Position numbers and translations under genes: made by a program
Shown here: in pieces, positions 36,101-44,990 of the stretch
Position numbering within the stretch: position 1 is the stretch's first letter
How the letters are laid out: each line of letters opens with the position of its first letter
Origin: Patiriisocius marinus
GTDB taxonomy: Bacteria; Bacteroidota; Bacteroidia; Flavobacteriales; Flavobacteriaceae
Reading direction: 5' to 3'
DNA length: 64,000 nucleotides
NCBI RefSeq assembly: GCF_008974325.1
Contig: NZ_BKCG01000002.1
Location: 248,001-312,000 of the forward strand
Notes under the pieces: model-generated
What the model saw: only the letters and a program-made list of their open reading frames with translations
Databases searched by the model: none
Told to the model about the DNA's origin: nothing

Positions 36101-37234
36101 TTAAAGGTTATCCCACCAATTAATAGAGGTATTTATAGCATCTTTTACTCTAATTTCTTCACCTATTGTTGGTGTAATAACTTCAATGTTTAACTGGGCT
36201 GCTTCAACTTTAACTCTAACAACAGGATCTGTCCATTCGTGTAATGCTAATTTGAATCCACCCCAATGGATAGGCATAATTTTTTTAGCTTTTAAATCGA
36301 CCCCAGCTTGTGCTGTTTCTTCGGGCATCATATGTATATCTGCCCACATTTCATTGTATTGCCCACATTCCATAAGCGCTAAATCAAATGGGCCGTATTT
36401 GTTTCCTATTTCAGTAAAATGTGATGCATAACCACTATCTCCACTAAAGTAAATGTTCTCTTCATTAGATTGAATTACCCAAGAACTCCACAATGTACTT
36501 TGCCCATTATTTAATTTTCTTCCAGAAAAATGTTGAGCAGGAGTACACACTAGTTTTAAAGAATCTAATTGTGTTTCTTGCCACCAATCAAGTTCGGTTA
36601 TTTTGCTTTCTGAAACATTCCAAGCTTTTAAATGTTCGCCCACACCAAGTGGAACATAGAAATGATTTGTTTTATCTTTTATTTTTAAAACAGATTGATA
36701 ATCTAGATGATCGTAATGATCGTGAGAAAAAATCACTGCATCAACTTGCGGTAATTTTTCTATTGCTAAAGGAAACTCTTGATTAAAACGATTTCCGCCA
36801 AGAAGTGGGTGAGGTGCAGCTACTTTACCAAACATAGGGTCTAAAAGTATGTTTTTTCCTTGAATTTGTAATAAAAATGAAGAATGACCAAACCAAATCA
36901 TTCTTGCTTCACCTTTATAGTTAGCTACATTTGTAGAGTCAATTTTGGTTACTTTTAAGTCTTTTTTTGGTCTGCCGTTTGGAACTTTGGTTGTGAAAAA
37001 TGTGTAAGCTAATTTTGTAGTTTCTGAAAAGCTTAACTCCTTTGGGACGGGGTTAATATTAGTAAACTTTCCGTCTTTAAATTGTTTAGAATCTTTATAT
37101 ATTAGTTGTTGTTGTTTAGAAACATCACCACCAAAACTTGGGTAAAAGTTAGTAAAAGCGAAATAAGCTAATATTAATACTCCGATTATTGTTATTGCTA
37201 TTATCATTATTCTCTTTAATATTTTTTTGATCAT
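36101..37234 (-). CDS. MBL-fold metal-dependent hydrolase, membrane-anchored (NAPE-PLD/UlaG-like)
   Basis: 377 residues. An N-terminal membrane helix (IMIIAITIIGVLILAYFAF) serves as an uncleaved anchor or signal. The metallo-beta-lactamase fold follows: ARMIWFGHSSFLLQI, the metal motif FSHDHYDHLDYQ (HxHxDH) near residue 172, YFSGDSGYASHF and MPIHWGGFKLALHEW. This is the NAPE-hydrolysing phospholipase D/UlaG-like branch. In Bacteroidota the substrate is unknown; a lipid phosphodiester is a reasonable guess. It is a single gene with its own terminator region. Confidence 0.92.
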   Translation of the reverse strand: MIKKILKRIMIIAITIIGVLILAYFAFTNFYPSFGGDVSKQQQLIYKDSKQFKDGKFTNINPVPKELSFSETTKLAYTFFTTKVPNGRPKKDLKVTKIDSTNVANYKGEARMIWFGHSSFLLQIQGKNILLDPMFGKVAAPHPLLGGNRFNQEFPLAIEKLPQVDAVIFSHDHYDHLDYQSVLKIKDKTNHFYVPLGVGEHLKAWNVSESKITELDWWQETQLDSLKLVCTPAQHFSGRKLNNGQSTLWSSWVIQSNEENIYFSGDSGYASHFTEIGNKYGPFDLALMECGQYNEMWADIHMMPEETAQAGVDLKAKKIMPIHWGGFKLALHEWTDPVVRVKVEAAQLNIEVITPTIGEEIRVKDAINTSINWWDNL

Positions 37235-37303
37235 TATGTTAATATTGAATCATTATTGAAGCTTAGTTAACAGCTATCTATACGTTTGGATAAATTGTAG
37301 ATA

Positions 37304-37332
37304 TAAAAAAAGCGCTCTTTTTAAGGAGCGCT
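37304..37332 (-). terminator. Terminator of the endonuclease I gene
   Basis: AGCGCTC and GAGCGCT form the stem. On the minus strand it is followed by TTTTTTTAT, 23 bp past the stop at 37355. Confidence 0.85.
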
Positions 37333-37354
37333 AAATTTATAGATAATAACTAGA

Positions 37355-38398
37355 TTATTTTACAATAACTTGTCTTGTAATTTTTTTACCATTATTATTA
37401 ACTTGTAATAAATAAATACCAGAGTTTAATGAGGAAATATCTAAAGTTGTAGTAATAGTACTAAGTTTAAAAGTCATTACTTCAGTGCCGGTTACTGTGT
37501 AGATTACACCTTCAGCATCATTTAAAGCTGTAGTAGTTGTTAGTGATAATTGAGTATTTGCTGGATTAGGATAAACTATGAACGCATTAGTAGAGTGCTC
37601 ATTTACTGAGAATAAATTCCATCTGTCTTCTGCTGGTTCACCTCCCCAAATAACAGTTGCTAAATATGGATTGTCAATAAAAGGATTTCGGTTCCCGTAC
37701 GCATTTTCTAAGTATGCATTACGTTGATCTTCAAAAGGAGTAACTGGATCTTCAATGTTCCATTCTAAGTAAAGTTGCAACATATCATTTCCGCTTTGCG
37801 TAGCGCCTATACCATTTAACGATGGCAAACATCTATCTCCATAACGTGTGTACATATACATCATTATTCTTGCAACATCTCCTTTCCATTCGTCTCCAGG
37901 GTACCAATTTCCACTTCCTACATTCCCAGCATTTCCAGAACCATCATCAAATTTTTTGTTACCACGATTTCCGTTCATTTGTTGATCGCTTGGACGTAAG
38001 TTATGAGGGTCTGCAGTAATTCCTGTTGAACTGTTACTTGCTGATCCCATTTCAGGATTAGCATTACTTCGTGCAAATGTATGCTCACGATTGTATTCGC
38101 AACTAGTTCCTCCAAAATCATCTTTATCTCTACTGCGTTGCGTTAAGCAACTGCTATTATCGTATCCATAAATTAATAATACATTGTTTGAATTTGAAGG
38201 ATCTTCATCTGTAAATTTTACAGTATCACGAACATCTCCATAGGTAAATGTATTGTTGTTAATGTCAATTTTGTTTTGAAGTTCTACATATAATGCTTGA
38301 CCAGTTAAAGAAAGATCAACATCATTGTAATATGGTTGTTGAGCAACTGCATTAAAGGATAATAAAACTGCTAATAAAGCAAATAGATTATTTTTCAT
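37355..38398 (-). CDS. Secreted endonuclease I family nuclease with T9SS sorting domain
   Basis: 347 residues with a signal peptide (MKNNLFALLAVLLSFNAVAQ). The EndA/NucM (endonuclease I) family motifs are present: CEYNREHTFARSNANPEMGS with the catalytic His, and TADPHNLRPSDQQMNGNRGN, which binds the metal. The last 80 residues are a type A T9SS sorting domain (YPNPANTQLSLTTTTALNDA). It should degrade extracellular DNA or RNA. Its start overlaps by 11 bp the end of the upstream rRNA methyltransferase gene, so a secreted nuclease is translationally coupled to a housekeeping gene. Confidence 0.94.
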   Translation of the reverse strand: MKNNLFALLAVLLSFNAVAQQPYYNDVDLSLTGQALYVELQNKIDINNNTFTYGDVRDTVKFTDEDPSNSNNVLLIYGYDNSSCLTQRSRDKDDFGGTSCEYNREHTFARSNANPEMGSASNSSTGITADPHNLRPSDQQMNGNRGNKKFDDGSGNAGNVGSGNWYPGDEWKGDVARIMMYMYTRYGDRCLPSLNGIGATQSGNDMLQLYLEWNIEDPVTPFEDQRNAYLENAYGNRNPFIDNPYLATVIWGGEPAEDRWNLFSVNEHSTNAFIVYPNPANTQLSLTTTTALNDAEGVIYTVTGTEVMTFKLSTITTTLDISSLNSGIYLLQVNNNGKKITRQVIVK

Positions 38399-39614
38399 CT
38401 GTAGATGGGTTTTTCTTTAATAATGCCATATAAAAACCATCAAATCCTGATGCAGATGGTAATATGATTTCTTCTTTTACGAACGTAAAGTTTTTTCCTT
38501 CCTCACGAGCCAAAAACTTTTTAACTTGTTTTTGGTTTTCACTAGGTAAAATAGAGCACGTAGCGTATACTAAATCTCCTTCTGGTTTCACCATGCGAGA
38601 ATACGAGTCTAATAATTCGGCTTGTTTTTGTATTATAGTTTCTAGGAAATCTGGATTCATTTTCCATTTGCTATCTGGATTACGTTTTAAGACACCTAGA
38701 CCTGTACAAGGAGAATCGATTAATACCTTATCAGCTTTTTCAATTAATTTTTTAATAACCTTAGTTGAATCTATTAAACGTGTTTCAATATTATGAATAC
38801 CATTTCGACGTGCACGGCGTTTAAGCTCTGTTAATTTATTATTGTAAATATCCATTGCAATAACATTCCCTTTATTCCCCATCAATGAGGCAATATGTAA
38901 TGTTTTACCACCAGCACCAGCACAAGCATCAATTACACGCATTCCTGGTTTAGGATCTAATAAAGCTGCTACTTTTTGAGAAGAGGCATCTTGTACTTCA
39001 AACCAACCATTTTTAAAAGCATCAGACGTGAAAACATTAGCTCGTTCTCTTAAAACTAGTGCATAAGGATACCCTTTAATTGGGTCGGTTCCTATTTCTA
39101 AATCCGAAAGTTCATTTTTAACTTGCTCAACAGTAGCTTTTAATGGGTTAACTCTTAAAACAACATCAGCTTGTTGATTAAGTGCTGCAATTTCTTTGTC
39201 CCATTTTTTTCCTAATTCCTTAACTCCTAATTCATCTAACCAATCAGGAATAGATTCACGCATAACACGAACTTTGGAAAGTTCGTCAAACCGTCCTTTA
39301 ATTCTACGTGTAGGTGTGTTTTCAAATTGTGGCCATTCTGGTATTTTGATACCTTTTAATGTTGCCCAAACGGTAAACATTCTAAATAGGTTTGGTCTAG
39401 AAAAAGGTTCTTTAACCTCTGCTATTTCAGCGTATAAACGTTTCCATCGTACCATATCATATGTAGTTTCAGCTACAAATCCACGGTCACGTGATCCCCA
39501 TCGCTTGTCGCGTTTAAGGGTGTTTTTTAATACTTTATCTGCTTGCTTATCTTCATTGAATATTTCGTGAAGAGAATCTATAGTTGCAAAAACTAAATTA
39601 CGGTGTAATCTCAT
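38388..39614 (-). CDS. RsmB/NOP family SAM-dependent rRNA methyltransferase
   Basis: 408 residues. An N-terminal NusB-like helical part (HRNLVFATIDSLHEIFNEDK) is followed by the methyltransferase domain. It has the SAM-binding motif GMRVIDACAGAGGKTLHIAS and the two catalytic Cys motifs of m5C methylases: IDSPCTGLGVLKRNPDSKW and VYATCSILPSENQKQV. It probably methylates a cytosine of 16S rRNA (as RsmB does at C967), but the exact site is not proven. A box CAAAGGTA at 39649-39656 (reverse of TAnnTTTG) fits its promoter. The secreted endonuclease gene overlaps its end. Confidence 0.92.
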   Translation of the reverse strand: MRLHRNLVFATIDSLHEIFNEDKQADKVLKNTLKRDKRWGSRDRGFVAETTYDMVRWKRLYAEIAEVKEPFSRPNLFRMFTVWATLKGIKIPEWPQFENTPTRRIKGRFDELSKVRVMRESIPDWLDELGVKELGKKWDKEIAALNQQADVVLRVNPLKATVEQVKNELSDLEIGTDPIKGYPYALVLRERANVFTSDAFKNGWFEVQDASSQKVAALLDPKPGMRVIDACAGAGGKTLHIASLMGNKGNVIAMDIYNNKLTELKRRARRNGIHNIETRLIDSTKVIKKLIEKADKVLIDSPCTGLGVLKRNPDSKWKMNPDFLETIIQKQAELLDSYSRMVKPEGDLVYATCSILPSENQKQVKKFLAREEGKNFTFVKEEIILPSASGFDGFYMALLKKNPSTDEK

Positions 39615-39776
39615 AATGGGTATTTAGCCTATTAAAATTAGGCGGCTACAAAGGTATCATTTTAAGCCCAAAACCTTTTGTTTACTTTTGCTAAAATTAT
39701 ATATCTAATTGAGTATTATATTTTGTGATAAAACGGGCTATAAGGAACAAACAAATTAAAAATTAAGAATTTCAGA

Positions 39777-40820
39777 ATGAAAAAATATTTTCTTACACTT
39801 TTTGCCGCATTATTATTGATATCCTGCGGAAATGATACAACATCTACATTTACTTCGGTTGAAATAACACCTATTTTTTCTGATAGTTTAAGCGTTCGTG
39901 CAATAGCGCCACAAGATGCTACTAAAGTATGGTTTGCTGCAAATAAAGGTATTGTAGGTTTAATTGATGGTAAGACCCCTAAAGTTGCAACTATCAAATA
40001 TGGGGACAGTATTCTCAATTTTAGAGCAATAGCTAAATCTGGGAATAATGTATTTGTTTTGAGTATAGAAAACCCTGCTGTTTTGTATAAAATTAAGTCT
40101 AATGGAATAGAAGCTGAAAGTATGGAGGAGGTTTATACGGAAGAGGGTGAAGGTGTTTTTTATGATGCAATTACTTTTTGGAATGAAAAAGAAGGTATTG
40201 CGATGGGTGACCCAATTAATGGATGTCTATCAATAATTATAACACGTGACGGTGGGAATACGTGGAATAAAATTTCTTGTGAAAATTTACCGCCAGTCTT
40301 TAAGGGTGAAGCAGCATTTGCAGCTAGTAACACTAATATTGCGGTGAAAGGAGATAAAGCTTGGATTGCAACAGGAGGGAAGCGTGCTAGAATTTTTTAT
40401 ACGGCTGATAAAGGTGAAAATTGGGAGGTTTTTAATACACCAATAATTCAAGGTGATGTTATGACGGGAATTTATAGTGTTGATTTTTATAATGAGGAGA
40501 TAGGAGTTATTGTAGGAGGAAATTGGGAAAAACAAGATTTTAATGAGGGTAATAAAGCAATAACACGTGATGGTGGTAAAACTTGGCAATTATTAAGTAA
40601 TGGCAGTGGACCAGGCTATCGTTCTTGCATTAAGTTTATTCCTGGAACTAAAGGTAAGGGATTAATTGCTGTGGGTTCACCAGGAATATCATATAGTAAT
40701 GATCAAGGTAACACGTGGACAGAACTCTCTACTGATGGGTTTTACACAGTATCGTTTGTGAATGATTCACTTGCTTTTGCTAGTGGGAGATATAAGATTT
40801 CAAAGCTCTTGTTTCGTTAA
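39777..40820 (+). CDS. Ycf48-like beta-propeller lipoprotein
   Basis: 347 residues with a lipoprotein signal (MKKYFLTLFAALLLISCG, Cys17). Blades carry BNR/Asp-box motifs: ITRDGGNTWNKIS, YTADKGENWEVFN, ITRDGGKTWQLLS, YSNDQGNTWTELS. These are shared by Ycf48/HCF136-type and sialidase-like propellers. Such proteins are often annotated as oxidoreductases without proof. A + strand -7 box (TACTTTTG, 39683-39690) lies about 85 bp upstream, facing away from the methylase promoter. Its role in the envelope is unknown. Confidence 0.85.
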   Translation: MKKYFLTLFAALLLISCGNDTTSTFTSVEITPIFSDSLSVRAIAPQDATKVWFAANKGIVGLIDGKTPKVATIKYGDSILNFRAIAKSGNNVFVLSIENPAVLYKIKSNGIEAESMEEVYTEEGEGVFYDAITFWNEKEGIAMGDPINGCLSIIITRDGGNTWNKISCENLPPVFKGEAAFAASNTNIAVKGDKAWIATGGKRARIFYTADKGENWEVFNTPIIQGDVMTGIYSVDFYNEEIGVIVGGNWEKQDFNEGNKAITRDGGKTWQLLSNGSGPGYRSCIKFIPGTKGKGLIAVGSPGISYSNDQGNTWTELSTDGFYTVSFVNDSLAFASGRYKISKLLFR

Positions 40821-40864
40821 TTAATAGATTAAGCGTTATTTAATACGATTAAATGTAAGATTTG

Positions 40865-40895
40865 TTTGTTTGTAGGAATTTTCTTTATATATTTG
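40865..40895 (+). promoter_or_regulatory. Promoter of small RNA 1
   Basis: TTTG at 40865-40868, 19 bp, then TATATTTG at 40888-40895: an excellent match to the Bacteroidota TTTG/TAnnTTTG consensus. No protein gene lies downstream on this strand before the terminator at 40952. Confidence 0.75.
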
Positions 40896-40900
40896 CTTCA

Positions 40901-40990
40901 GGTTAATTCTTGAACTTTTATATATGCCTCAAACATTTTAAAAGATTCAGTAATGACGGGACTAAGCGGGGGCTATCCCGTCATTTTTTT
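40901..40990 (+). ncRNA. Predicted small RNA 1 (about 90 nt)
   Basis: Between a consensus promoter and a strong terminator the transcript would hold a first hairpin (40915-40944, CUUUUA with UAAAAG as closing stem) with UGCCUCAA in its loop. A GC-rich 3' hairpin follows (AATGACGGGA with TCCCGTCATT, 40952-40985), then eight T. The frame MPQTF-stop is too short to be a gene. It resembles unit 2 in layout. It lies in the 419-bp gap between two convergent genes. Confidence 0.6.
40952..40990 (+). terminator. Terminator hairpin of small RNA 1
   Basis: AATGACGGGA and TCCCGTCATT form a perfect 10-bp stem around ACTAAGCGGGGGCTA-like loop bases, followed by TTTTTTT. Confidence 0.88.
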
Positions 40991-41095
40991 TGTTTTAATA
41001 AGTCAGATTATTTGTAAGAAAAAAAATACATTTTAGCTATTGTTTAACTGATATTGTCGATTAAAAGTAGTAATTAAAGTTTAAAAGCATTTTTA

Positions 41096-41127
41096 TTTGC
41101 TTGTTTTGATATTTGCTGCTATATTTG
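41096..41127 (+). promoter_or_regulatory. Promoter of small RNA 2
   Basis: TTTG at 41096-41099, a 20-bp spacer, then TATATTTG at 41120-41127: the same -7 octamer as unit 1. Confidence 0.75.
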
Positions 41128-41132
41128 ATATA

Positions 41133-41217
41133 GACATAAAGTATATAATGTTATAAATGCCCTAAGTTTATAGCATTAAACCAAAAAAGAACGGAGTCCC
41201 AACCGTTCTTTTTTTTG
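41133..41217 (+). ncRNA. Predicted small RNA 2 (about 85 nt)
   Basis: AATGTTATAAA and TTTATAGCATT (41147-41177) form an 11-bp stem with one G.U pair and the 9-nt loop UGCCCUAAG. A terminator hairpin follows at 41185-41217. Its ATGCC lies 29 bp after the -7 box, against 28 bp in unit 1. The two loops, UGCCUCAA and UGCCCUAA, are almost the same although the stems differ in sequence. Confidence 0.6.
41185..41217 (+). terminator. Terminator hairpin of small RNA 2
   Basis: AAAAAGAACGG and CCGTTCTTTTT form the stem, with eight T following. It can also end the convergent ABC transporter transcript from the minus strand, whose stop is at 41240. Confidence 0.9.
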
Positions 41218-41239
41218 TATAATATTTTCTGATAAAATT

Positions 41240-43063
41240 TTACGCTAAACTCTGCATTTCTACAAGATTGTAGTAAGATCCTTTTTTATCAATAAGTTCT
41301 GCATGTGTACCTTGCTCAATAATTTGTCCTTTACTTAAAACAATAATACTATCTGCGGACTGTATTGTGGAAAGGCGGTGTGCTATGACAATAGAAGTTC
41401 TATTTTTCATCATATTTTCTAAAGCATCTTGAACTAAGCGTTCGCTTTCAGTATCTAAGGCAGAAGTAGCTTCGTCTAAAATCATTAAAGGTGGATTTTT
41501 CAATACAGCTCTTGCAATACTTAAACGTTGTTTTTGTCCACCACTCAATTTATTTCCACTATCACCTATATTTGTTTCAATTCCTTTAGGTAAATCTTTC
41601 ACAAATTCCCAAGCATTAGCGATTTTCAATGCATCGATCATTTCGGCTTCGCTTGCATCTATTTTTCCTATTTTAAGGTTTTCCTTAATAGTGTCATTAA
41701 ATAGAATAGAATCTTGTGTTACTAAGCCCATTAAGCCACGCAGTGATTTCTGTGTCATATTTTTAATGTCTATTCCGTCAATACTTATTGTTCCTTTATT
41801 TACGTCATAAAAACGCGTTACAAGGTTAGCAATAGTACTTTTTCCACTTCCGCTTTGTCCCACAAGTGCTACGGTAGAACCTTTAGGAACTTGTAAGTTA
41901 AAATCTTTTAATACCCATTCATCTTCATATTTAAACGAAATATTATTGATGAACATTTCTTCTTTAAAATCAGATTTAGTGATGGCATCCGGTGCATCTT
42001 TAATTGCAGATTCAGTTTCTAATATTTCAAGAACACGTTCCGCAGCTGCGTTTCCTCTTTTAATACTAGAATTTGCTTTACTTATTGCTTTAGCAGGAGT
42101 CAAAATCTGGTAGGCGAGTGCCATATATACCAAAAAGGCTTCAGGTTCTAGCGATTTTTCAACGAGCACCATTTGGCCACCGTACCATAGTAATGTAGCA
42201 ATTGTAACAATTCCTAAAAACTCACTGGCTGGTGAGGCTAAGTTTTGTCTATTTAATAGAATATTAGCAGATTTAAATAAGCGCCCCGTAGACTCTCTAA
42301 ATTTTCCGCTAAATATTTTTTCAGCATTAAAACCTTTGATAATTTTTAATCCTCCTAAGGTTTCTTCTAAAATAGAAAGAAATACACCTTGTTCTTGTTG
42401 AACTTTATCACTGTGCTTTTTTAAACTTTTACTTATAACTGAAATTATTATTCCAGAAACTGGAATAAAAATAAATACAAACAAAGTAAGCTTGGCACTA
42501 ATAAGTAACATTGCGCCAATGGCAAACAATATCATTAATGGCTCACGTACAATTAGTTCTAAAATAGATAAAAATGAATGTTGAATTTCTTGTACATCAT
42601 TTGTTATTCTAGCAATAGTATCACCTTTTCTCTTTTCAGAATAAAATGAAACAGGTAGGTCTATTGTCTTGTCATAAAGGTCATTGCGTAAATCCTTTAA
42701 CACCCCATTTCTTAGGAAGGTGATGAAAAACATAGCTAAATAACCAAAAAGGTTTTTAAGTAAAAAAGTAGCAACTACAAGTATTACCATAAAAATAAGT
42801 ACATCATCAACACCTTCAATTTCTTTTTGTGTCACAAAGTAATTTAAATATTGTTCAGCATAATCTTTAGCATTTGTAATTCCGGTCCATTTTGGTTCTA
42901 CAAAAAGTTTTTCAGTATCGCCAAATAGTACTGAGAGCATTGGGAATAGCGATACCATCGCTAAAGTCCCAAAAAGAGCGTAAAATATATTTGATACTAC
43001 GTTTAGCCAAGCATATGTTTTGTAAGGTGCTGCGTATCGTAGTATTTTTCTAAATGATGTCAT
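41240..43063 (-). CDS. ABC transporter, fused permease/ATPase (MsbA-like exporter)
   Basis: 607 residues, the size of a half-transporter. The N-terminal six-helix membrane domain (residues 15-330) contains the NDVQEIQHSFLSILE coupling region. The ATPase domain has Walker A VALVGQSGSGKSTIAN, Q-loop MGLVTQDSILF, signature LSGGQKQRLSIARAVL, Walker B LMILDEATSALD and the H-loop VIAHRLSTIQ. It would work as a homodimer in the inner membrane. The closest role is MsbA-type flipping of lipid A core or other lipids, but drug export cannot be excluded. It lies downstream of and on the same strand as the phosphohexomutase gene. Confidence 0.92.
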   Translation of the reverse strand: MTSFRKILRYAAPYKTYAWLNVVSNIFYALFGTLAMVSLFPMLSVLFGDTEKLFVEPKWTGITNAKDYAEQYLNYFVTQKEIEGVDDVLIFMVILVVATFLLKNLFGYLAMFFITFLRNGVLKDLRNDLYDKTIDLPVSFYSEKRKGDTIARITNDVQEIQHSFLSILELIVREPLMILFAIGAMLLISAKLTLFVFIFIPVSGIIISVISKSLKKHSDKVQQEQGVFLSILEETLGGLKIIKGFNAEKIFSGKFRESTGRLFKSANILLNRQNLASPASEFLGIVTIATLLWYGGQMVLVEKSLEPEAFLVYMALAYQILTPAKAISKANSSIKRGNAAAERVLEILETESAIKDAPDAITKSDFKEEMFINNISFKYEDEWVLKDFNLQVPKGSTVALVGQSGSGKSTIANLVTRFYDVNKGTISIDGIDIKNMTQKSLRGLMGLVTQDSILFNDTIKENLKIGKIDASEAEMIDALKIANAWEFVKDLPKGIETNIGDSGNKLSGGQKQRLSIARAVLKNPPLMILDEATSALDTESERLVQDALENMMKNRTSIVIAHRLSTIQSADSIIVLSKGQIIEQGTHAELIDKKGSYYNLVEMQSLA

Positions 43064-43170
43064 TTCTTTTTATATTTAATTCTATTAGAAACACTGTTCT
43101 AGTAGAATTCGGAATTTTATTTTTGAGATGTTAATACCTCAATAATATACTTAAAGTAGATGTATAGGTG

Positions 43171-44883
43171 TTATCCTAGTTGCAAATCTGCTTTTAATCC
43201 AGCAATTTTATGTTGCATTTGTAGTTCCGAAATTTTCTGGGTTCCAGAAATACTGATGTAAAATTTTATTTTTGGTTCAGTCCCACTCGGTCTTGCTGCA
43301 ATTTTACTTCCGTCTTCTGTATAATAAATTAGCACATTGCTTTTTGGAACTCTTAACGTTTCAGTAGTGTTATTTACGGTATTAATAGCAGTGCTGTTTG
43401 CGTAATCTTCAATTCGCGTAACGTTGCTTCCAGCAATAGTTTTCAATGGTTTATTTCGTAATGTATCCATTACTTGCTGTATTTCTTCAGCTCCTTTTTT
43501 ACCTTTCTTGACTATTGAGATAAGGTGTTCTAAATAATAGCCTACTTGCTTATAAATGCCGTCTAGGTAATTAAAAAGTGTTTTGTTTTCAGCTTTCTGT
43601 TGTGCTGCAATTTCGCAAGTGAGTAGGGTAGCAGTAACTGCATCTTTATCTCTTACAAAATCGCCAACCATAAATCCAAAACTTTCTTCTCCACCTCCTA
43701 TAAATTCTTGCTCAGGGAAGTCTTTTACCATTTTAGCAATCCATTTGAAGCCTGTTAAACCTTCTTTATAATCAACATTAAAATGTGATGCGATTTTGGC
43801 AATCATAGGAGTAGAAACAATTGTAGAAGCTACAAATTGATTTCCATTGAGTTTTCCTTGCTTTTTCCATTGCTCTAAAAGAAAGTACGTTTTTATAGCC
43901 ATTGCTTGATTTCCATTGATTATGGTCATCTTGTTAGCGGTGTTTTTTACTGCAATACCTAATCTATCACTATCAGGATCTGTACCTATAACGATATCTG
44001 CATCTAGTTTTTCAGCCAACTCAATAGCCATTTTTAATGCTTCTGGCTCTTCTGGGTTTGGTGATTTAACTGTTGGGAAATCTCCGTCAGGTTTAGCTTG
44101 TTCTTCTACAATATGTACATTCGTGTATCCAGCTTCTTTTAAAACACGAGGAATCATTGTAATTGATGTTCCGTGTAGCGAGGTGAAGACTATTTTTAAA
44201 TTTTCTTTAGCAAATGTTGACGTATTAAAATTTCCGTTGAAAACTGAGGCAACCTCAAAAGCTTTATCTACCTCCTCGTCAATTAAACTTATTAATGAAG
44301 GGTTAGATTTAAAGTTAATCTCTTCGTATTTAAGGTTGTTAATAATTGCAATAATTTCACCATCTTGTGGTGGAACTAATTGTCCGCCGTCTTTCCAATA
44401 TACTTTATAACCGTTGTATTCTGGTGGATTGTGCGATGCTGTAAGTACAATTCCGCATTGACAATCTAAGTGCTTTACAGCAAAACTTAATTCTGGAGTT
44501 GGTCTTAAATCTGAAAAGAGAAAAACCTCAATATCGTTAGCCGAAAATACATTTGCAACTACTTGTGCAAGTTCTTTACTGTTATGGCGGCAATCAAAAG
44601 CAATTGCAACTTTTAGTTTTTCATTTGGGAATGATTTTTTAAGGTAATTGCTTATTCCTTGTGTGTTTTTACCAAGTGTGTATTTATTAATTCGATTATC
44701 TCCAACACCCATTACACCTCTCATTCCACCAGTTCCAAATGCTAGATTTTTATAAAAACTATCTTCTAATCCTTCAGGATCATTTGCTATCATTTCTTTA
44801 ATCTTAGCTTGAGTTTCTGAGTCGAAAGTAGGGGTTAACCAGTTGTTAACTTTTTCTAAAGTGTTGGGGTCTATGTGAATCAT
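43171..44883 (-). CDS. Phospho-sugar mutase (phosphoglucomutase/phosphomannomutase)
   Basis: I start at the ATG at 44883 (MIHIDPNTLEKVNNWL). A longer frame from 44943 would cross the likely -7 box (reverse CAAAAATA at 44902-44909). 570 residues is usual for the Bacteroidota/Firmicute PgcA-like type. Motifs: AFGTGGMRGVMGVGDNRIN, the phosphoserine loop VLTASHNPPEYNGYKVYWKD near residue 150, the metal loop IGTDPDSDRLGIAV, the sugar loop GGGEESFGFMVGD and the phosphate-binding RPSGTEPKIKFYI. It interconverts hexose 1- and 6-phosphates for polysaccharide synthesis. The GT2 and exporter genes on either side suit envelope sugar metabolism. Confidence 0.93.
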   Translation of the reverse strand: MIHIDPNTLEKVNNWLTPTFDSETQAKIKEMIANDPEGLEDSFYKNLAFGTGGMRGVMGVGDNRINKYTLGKNTQGISNYLKKSFPNEKLKVAIAFDCRHNSKELAQVVANVFSANDIEVFLFSDLRPTPELSFAVKHLDCQCGIVLTASHNPPEYNGYKVYWKDGGQLVPPQDGEIIAIINNLKYEEINFKSNPSLISLIDEEVDKAFEVASVFNGNFNTSTFAKENLKIVFTSLHGTSITMIPRVLKEAGYTNVHIVEEQAKPDGDFPTVKSPNPEEPEALKMAIELAEKLDADIVIGTDPDSDRLGIAVKNTANKMTIINGNQAMAIKTYFLLEQWKKQGKLNGNQFVASTIVSTPMIAKIASHFNVDYKEGLTGFKWIAKMVKDFPEQEFIGGGEESFGFMVGDFVRDKDAVTATLLTCEIAAQQKAENKTLFNYLDGIYKQVGYYLEHLISIVKKGKKGAEEIQQVMDTLRNKPLKTIAGSNVTRIEDYANSTAINTVNNTTETLRVPKSNVLIYYTEDGSKIAARPSGTEPKIKFYISISGTQKISELQMQHKIAGLKADLQLG

Positions 44884-44990
44884 AATGTTGTTTAATGTTT
44901 GCAAAAATACTACGTTGAAATCAAATTTTATATCGAAATCCAATTTGATACCGTTTATGGGTACAAATGTGTATTTAGAATTGCTGCTTT

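Noticed and set aside
40925-40942. Tiny peptide MPQTF in small RNA 1 (and MP in small RNA 2) as leader peptides
   Set aside because: Five and two codons with no gene downstream before a terminator. The shared ATGCC is better explained as an RNA loop.
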